Source of the DNA: Haliclona indistincta
Taxonomy: Eukaryota; Porifera; Demospongiae; Haplosclerida; Chalinidae
Assembly: GCA_964017065.1 (NCBI GenBank)
Contig: OZ024785.1
Span: forward strand, 10,433,086-10,497,085
DNA length: 64,000 nucleotides
Direction of reading: 5' to 3'
Part shown: in pieces, positions 57,795 through 64,000 of the stretch
How positions within the stretch are numbered: position 1 is the first letter of the stretch
How the letters are laid out: the number at the start of each line of letters is the position of its first letter
Program-made: the position numbers and the translations under genes
Notes under the pieces: model-generated
Seen by the model: only the letters and a program-made list of their open reading frames with translations
Databases searched by the model: none
What the model was told of the DNA's origin: nothing

Positions 57795-58107
57795 GGTCGA
57801 GTTGGCGGCAGAGACAGTATCGCGGCAGCTGTACTGAGCGGCGTGAGCGCTAGCCAGTATGGTCGACCTGTCAGTGTCACACTGTCATAGCTTGCTTATA
57901 AACCCTCTACACATCAAGAACTTACTTAATGAAATGTCTGTTTTAACACGGGTTTCACGAGCTCGCCCACGCTGCTTGCACTGACGGTGGATTGCCGTGA
58001 AAAACGTTGAAATTCACCGTGAAAAAGACAATAAATAAGGGGCGTGGTCATAAACGTGACGTCACAATAATTCAACGTTCACCGTAACGTGGATCTTAAC
58101 CTCTCTA

Positions 58108-58960
58108 ATATTGAAAAAATAAATAATAATAAAAGAATGGTAAAAAAATATATTAAAAAATTAAATTTAAAACATTGTTCGCATGATGCCTGGTAACAAT
58201 GTTTTTTATTTAACTTTTTAATTTAATTTTTTTACCATTATTTTATTATTATATTTTTTATGTATGTGGTTCCTTCTGTATTATTGAAAAAAACATAATA
58301 TTAATAAAATAAAGGTAAAAAAATTAAATAAAAAATAATATAAAAATCATTGTTCCCAGGCGTCATGGGAACAATGTTTTTATTTAATTTTTTTAATTTA
58401 ATTTTTTTTACCATTAATTTATAAGTTTGTTTATGTATGTGGTTCCTTGTGTATTATTGAAAAAAATATAATAATAATAAAATAATGGTAAAAGAATTAA
58501 ATAAAAAAATTAAAAAAAAAATTGTTCGCATGACGCCTGGTAACAACGTTTTTTATATAATTTTTTTATCTAATTTTGTTTATCATTATTTTATTATTAT
58601 TATATATTTTTTCAATAATACACAAGGAACCACATACATAAAAAATATATTAATAATAAAATAATGGTAAAAAAAAATAAATAAAAAATTAAATAAAAAA
58701 CATTGTTCCCATGACGCCTGGGAACAATGATTTTTATAACAATTTTTTATTTAATTTTTATATTTAATTTTTTATCATTATTTTATTATTATTATATTTT
58801 TTATGTATGTGGTTCCTTGTGTATTATTGAAAAAAATAGTAATAAAATATTGGTAAAGAAAATTAAATAAAAAAACTAAATAAAAACATTGTTCTCATGA
58901 CGCCTGGGAACAATGATTTTTATATAATTTTTTTATTTAATTTTTTTTTCCATTATTATA
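58108..58960. repeat. Palindromic AT-rich satellite, part 2
   Basis: Continues the array after the Harbinger insertion; cores at about 58172, 58350, 58530, 58701 and 58887. Two core types occur: symmetric TTCCCATGACGCCTGGGAA and asymmetric TTCGCATGACGCCTGGTAA. Confidence 0.85.
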
Positions 58961-60581
58961 TGTGACCCGATTTTGGAAAACCCGGAATGTCGCGCAAATT
59001 TCGAAATTTGAGTTATTGGTACCTGGCAATAGCCCTGTCTTCGCTGGTCATGGTAACGTTTGAAGCGCCGAGATCGTGCATTCCGTCGCTAAGATATAAG
59101 CTAAAACGCGCGCTGTTTTAGCAAAACATTGTTGCAAGATAATCGCGTGTAAACTTGTAAATAATTTATGCGTGGGCGTGTCCGCATTCTTCCGTGCACG
59201 AGCACATGGCGCTAATGGTTTCCCGGTTGAACTAGCTCACTTCTCTTTCTCTTGCTAACAAGGCCTGTTACGTCTCTTCTGAGTGTTGAGAAGCCTTTCT
59301 TGAGTGTTGAGAAGTTGTTCTTACCTGGTTTTAGCTATGGAGAAGGCCTGGATAACTAAACTGATGTGTGTGAGCCATGCTGGTAAGTACAATCTGTCTG
59401 ATAAGTGTATTCTATCGACTATAATGTTAGATTTCTTTAACACAGCATTGTTTTTAAGCCTTCTACTTTGTATTTGACTAATCATGATGTTAAAGTGAGC
59501 AAGAAGTATTGGAAATCATTTCGTGATGAGCAGTAATTAGAACAGTTCCATTGATGTGTGACCAATCGCTTGATGCTGTCTCTCTCTCATGTGTTTATCA
59601 ATCTGTAACAAGGAATAGGAATGGATATCAAAGCTAGGTACCACACACTATCACACACACACACACTATCACACACACACGCATTATCACACACAAACAC
59701 ACAACTATCACAACAATCTTCACACACACATACGTTTCACAACTTACCTATTGCTTGCTTGAGTGAGATTGAGTACTGATGCGCTTGTTAGTACGGTTTT
59801 CTATGAAGATCTTTCCCATTAGTAGTTCTTTCTCTTCTCTGTTCATCTCATGACAATGTCCTCTCATCTCTCTATAGTACTCTGGAACTAGGACCATGAA
59901 GTCTTCCTAGGACCAAGCTCACACTTGCCGCCTTCTCTGTAGTACCGGCCGGAAGCAAACTGCACGATAATTATACCCTCTGTTCCCTCACTAGATCTGG
60001 GTACAGCAGCAAGATTGGTTGTCACCAGAAGGAGCTGGATAGCTAGCAGTAGCAGTGTGTGTATTAAATTGAAGCCTTATCTTGTGAAGAGCCACTATAA
60101 TCGCTTTCTAAACATAGCAGTTGTGATAGCAATACATTATTCATGTGCTGATACTGTCATTCATCACATACCAGAGGAATTCTTCGGACAAATCACAAGA
60201 GCAGTCATCAGAGAAGCCCTGGAGGCTATCTGCAGTTGCTTCATCAAAGCAATCTTGAGCTAGAGCGTTGAACGTGGAGGCAACTCGTCCTTCTTTGTGC
60301 AGCAGTGTTCGCGCGCGTCAAATAATTGCCATAGCAACGCAATTATTAGCTCCGTATCACGTATTATGGCTGAATTCAGTTACCTACAAACAAACGCTCG
60401 TAACTTTGCAACCATAGTGCTCAGAAGATTGGCGCTAGTACCAAACTGTAGCTAAAGGATAGCGCTTTATAGCTAGCACAAAAAACCGAGATCGCGTATG
60501 CGATCATACTCTACCTAAAGTTGCTTATAACTCAAAACGAATATCTGCGCGACATTCCGGGTTTTCAAAAATCGGGTCACA
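58961..60581. mobile_element. 1.6-kb TA-flanked transposon inserted in the satellite
   Basis: Inverted ends TGTGACCCGATTTTGGAAAA and its complement (about 35 bp with one mismatch region, inner CCCGGAATGTCGCGCA); TA lies outside both ends. Inside are a (CA)n region (59645-59735), an ATG at 59336 followed after 46 nt by a GTAAGT donor, and an 82-codon frame (60015-60263) of unknown nature. No DDE motif was seen, so it is likely non-autonomous, possibly with captured exons. A mariner-like origin is inferred only from TA. Confidence 0.75.
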
Positions 60582-63300
60582 TATTATTATATATTTTTTT
60601 CAATAATACACAGAGAACCACATACAAAATATAATAATAATAAAAGAATTGTAAAAAAAGTAAATAAAAAAATTAAATAAAAAACATTGTTCGGATGACG
60701 CCTGGTAACAATGTTTTTTATTTAATTTTTTATTTAAATTTTTTTACAATTATTTTATTATTATTATATATTTTTTGTATGTGGTTCCTTGTGTATTATT
60801 GAAAAAATATTATAATAATAATAAAATAAGGGTAAAAAAATTAAATAAAATATTATATAAAAATCATTGTTCCCAGATGCCATGGGAACCATGGGAACCA
60901 CATGCATAAAAATATAATAGAAATAAAATGGTAAAAAAATTAAATGAAAAATTATATAAAAATCATTGTTCCCAGATGCCATGGGAACAATGTTTTCTAT
61001 TTAATTAATTTATTTTTTTACCATTATTTTATTACTATTATATTTTTTATGCATGTGGTTCCTTGTGTATTATTGAAAATAAATATAATAATAATAAGAT
61101 AATGGTAAAAAAATTAAATAAAAAATTAACTAAAAAACACTGTTCCCATGACCCCTGGGAAGAATGATTTTTATATAATTTTTTATTTAATTTTTTTTAC
61201 CCTTATTTTATTATTATTATAATATTTTTTCAATAATACACAAGGAACCACATACAAAAAATATATAATAAAATAATGGTAAAAAAAATTAAATAAAAAA
61301 ATTAAAACAAAAGAATTGTTACCAGGCGTCATGCAAACAATGTTTTTTATTTAATTTTTTATTTAATGTTTTAACCATTATTATATTATTATTATATATT
61401 TTTTCAATAATACACAAGGAACCACATACATAAAAAATATAATAGTAATAAAATAATGGTAAAAAAAATTAAATAAAAAATTATATTAAAATGATAGTTC
61501 CCAGGCGTCATGGGAACAATGTTTTTTGTTTAATTTTTTTATTTAATTTTTTTACCATTATTTTATTATTATCATATATTTTTTCAATAATACGCAAGGA
61601 ACCGCATACATAAAAAATATATAATAGTAATAAAATAATGGTAAAAAAATTAAATAAAAAAATTGAACGAAAAACATTGTTCTCATCACGCCTGGGAACA
61701 ATCTTTTTTATATAATTTTTTGTTTAATTTTTTTACCATTATTTTACTATTATTTTATATTTTTTTCAATAATACACAAGGAACCACATACATAAAAAAT
61801 ATAGTAATAATAAAATAATGGTAAAAAATTATATAAAAAATTGTATAAAAAAGCATTGTTACCAGGCGTCATGCGAACAATGTTTTTTATTTAATTTTTT
61901 TATTTAATTTTTTACCATTATTTTATTATTGTTATTGTTTTTTTTCAAAAAATAAAATAATAAAACATTGTTACCACGCGTCATGCGAACAATGTTTTTT
62001 ATTCAATTTTTTTATTTAATTTTTTTACCATTATTTTATTATTATTATATCTTTTAAGTAAGTGGTTCATTGTGCATTATTGAAAAAAATATATAATAAT
62101 AATAAAATAATGGTAAAAAAATTAAATAAAAAATAATATAGAAAACATTGTTCGCATGACGCCTGGTAACAATGTTTTTTATTTATTTCATTTTTTTTAA
62201 CATTATTTTATTTTTATTTTATTTTTATGTATGTGGTTCCTCGTGTATTATTGAAAAAAAATATATAATAGTAATAAAATACTGGTAAAAAAAATTAAAT
62301 AATAAAATTAAATAAAAAATATTGTTCGCATGACGCCTGGTAACAATGTTTTTTATTTTTTTTTTTTAACATTATTTTATTATTACATTTTTTATGTATG
62401 TGGTTGGTTCCTTGTGTATTATTGAAAAAAATATATAACAATAAAATAATGGTAAAAAAATTAAATAAAAAAATTAAATAAAAAGCATTGTTACCAGGCG
62501 TCATGCGAATGTTTTATATTTAATTTTTTATTTAATTTTTTTACCATTATTTTTTCATTATTATATATTTTTTCAATAATACACCAGGGACCAACTACAT
62601 AAAAAGATAATAGTAATAAAATAATGGGGAAAAAATAAATAAAAAAAATAAAAAAATATTGTTCCCATGACGCCTGGGAACAATGATTTTTATATAATTT
62701 TTTAATTTAATTTTTTTACCAATATTTTATTATCATTATATATTTTTTGAATTATACACAAGGAACCACATACATAAAAAATATAATAATAATAAAATAA
62801 TTGTAAAAAAAATTAAATTAAAGACATTGTTCGCATGACGCCTGGTAACAATGTTTTCTATTTAATTTTTTTATTTAATTTTTTAACATTATTTCATTAG
62901 TATTATATTTTTTATATATGTGGTTCCTTGTGTATTATTGAAAAAAATATATAATAATAATAAAATTATGGTAAAAAAATTAAATAAAAAAATTAAATAA
63001 AAAACATTATTACCAGGCGTCATGCGAACAATGTTTTTTATTTAATTTTTTTATTTAATTTTTTTTTACCATTATTTTATTATGACATTTTTTTCAATAA
63101 ATCACAAAGAACCACATACATAAAAAATATAATAGTAATAAAATAATATAAAAAAAATTAAATAAAAAATTTAAATAAGAATCATTGTTCCCATGACGCC
63201 TTGGAACAACAATTTTTATATAATTTTTTATTAATTTTTTTGCCATTAACTTATTATTATTACATATTTTTTTCAATGATACACAAGGAACCACATACAT
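60582..63300. repeat. Palindromic AT-rich satellite, part 3
   Basis: About sixteen further units with cores at about 60687, 60865, 60963, 61139, 61315, 61493, 61675, 61855, 61967, 62145, 62320, 62487, 62658, 62825, 63004 and 63183. The directional spacer (CACAAGGAACCACATAC) occurs in both orientations in irregular order. Some units are short (60890-60960, 61930-61970). The array ends inside a spacer at ...ACCACATAC just before the ATG at 63301. Confidence 0.85.
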
Positions 63301-64000
63301 ATGACTAGCGAGCGCGAAGAACAGGTAGCCAGAGCTTTGCGCTACATTGGCGAAGAGAACTACAGTTTGTTCGGAGGGAACGATCATCAGTCTCTTATGA
63401 CGCTAATAGAAGAATTCTTTTGCGAGGATGACCCGCAGGAAATGATCTCTGGTAAGTCCCGGCTTGTGGTTTTGATTACCACTATTCACAGTCTCCACGG
63501 TAGATGAGGAAACAGAAGCTGATTTTGTCCAAGAAACAGAGCTAGGTAATGGCAGTAGGTAATAGCTATTAAACACAACATGAAACAAATTAATAAGAAT
63601 GCAGAAGATCAGTATTCTCAAGATGAAGATGATGATATCCCATTGTTTCATGACTGCGACAGAGAGATACTTGGTAATGTTAAAGCATTATCAAACAGAG
63701 ACATTATTTTCACCTTATAGCACGACAACCAGAGATTCCACTTGACACATCAACGGTAATCTAGTTGTGAAAAAAGTTTAATACAGTATTACTGGTCACA
63801 GGTGAACACATCTATAGCAACGCCAACTCACACCATTATACCATCTGATACCGACACACCAGCCCCACAACCAACTCATACCATCACACCAACTCACATT
63901 GTTACACCATCTGATACCGCTATGCCAGCCACACCAACTCACACTGTTACACTATCTGATACCGTCACGCCAGCCACACCGTCGACTCACACAATCACAC
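63301..64000 (+). CDS. Unrecognised gene, first five exons (3' end beyond window)
   Basis: Exons: 63301-63451, 63492 (or 63504)-63545, 63605-63673, 63721-63755, 63802 to the window edge; phases agree. The N-terminus (MTSEREEQVARALRYIGEEN) is charged and probably helical. Exons 2-3 are acidic (D-E-D-D-D-I-P-L-F). The last exon is a Thr/Pro repeat built on P-T-H-T-I-T-P and S-D-T variants. No domain recognised. Two in-frame acceptors 12 bp apart exist for exon 2. An in-frame TGA at 63277-63279 in satellite sequence makes 63301 the first usable ATG; the 5' UTR would be satellite DNA. It may be a host gene or part of another mobile element. Confidence 0.65.

Larger units (their letters stand above)
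55268..58107. mobile_element. PIF/Harbinger DNA transposon
   Basis: 2.84 kb with inverted ends starting TAGAGAGGTTAAGATCCACG; identity to the right end covers about 31-35 bp, and a GTGACGTCA match lies further in. AT sits directly outside each end (55266-55267, 58108-58109); because the satellite target is itself TATTA-rich, a two- or three-base duplication cannot be told apart. It carries two convergent genes, transposase (+) and Myb/SANT protein (-), the standard pair for this superfamily, inserted in a satellite unit. Confidence 0.92.

Noticed and set aside
54640..63300. Regularly spaced palindromic repeats resembling a CRISPR array
   Set aside because: Repeats are about 175-180 bp apart, the intervals are themselves repeated and palindromic, there are no unique spacers or cas genes, and the context is eukaryotic.

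Overview
The window looks like nuclear DNA of an early-branching animal, most likely a demosponge similar to Amphimedon. This is inferred from two conserved eukaryotic genes with many short GT-AG introns, animal-type transposons (Ty3/gypsy, hAT, PIF/Harbinger, mariner- and piggyBac-like) and AT-rich intergenic DNA. Species assignment is inference. Exons were placed by eye from reading frame, splice sites, intron phase and remembered family conservation; no alignment was run.

Layout. (1) About 1-26,070, + strand: a TRMT11-type tRNA guanosine-10 N2-methyltransferase gene, with twelve confident exons from 863 to the stop at 26,068-26,070. Its 18.5-kb central interval holds a decayed Ty3/gypsy retrotransposon (11,237-16,225), many small DNA transposons, and a 39-nt microexon (16,302-16,340) only 76 bp beyond the 3' LTR. 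(2) 27,204-51,796, + strand: a 21-exon gene for a KIAA0319/KIAA0319L-type type I membrane protein: signal peptide, MANSC-like cysteine domain, Thr/Ser-rich linker, five PKD domains, EGF-like module, one transmembrane helix, short basic then acidic tail. Its introns hold a hAT derivative with an 8-bp target duplication, piggyBac-like and foldback elements and a degenerate Gag-like fragment. (3) 51,797-54,640: intergenic repeats. (4) 54,640-63,300: a palindromic AT-rich satellite of about two dozen units, interrupted by a PIF/Harbinger transposon (intact-looking transposase plus convergent Myb/SANT partner) and by a 1.6-kb TA-flanked element. (5) 63,301-64,000: the first five exons of an unrecognised gene that emerges directly from the satellite edge.

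The two host genes lie in tandem, 1.1 kb apart, and have unrelated roles (tRNA modification; cell-surface protein). Most of the remaining DNA is mobile. The most unusual structure is a set of five or more long hairpins with a shared GC-rich apex and shared outer frame but different, still self-complementary stems; in two copies a short signature is re-used at the element end, in tandem repeats and next to the hairpin.

Two apparent one-base frame breaks fall in otherwise well conserved host exons (about 597-609 and about 35,951-35,960). They could be assembly errors, alleles or real lesions.
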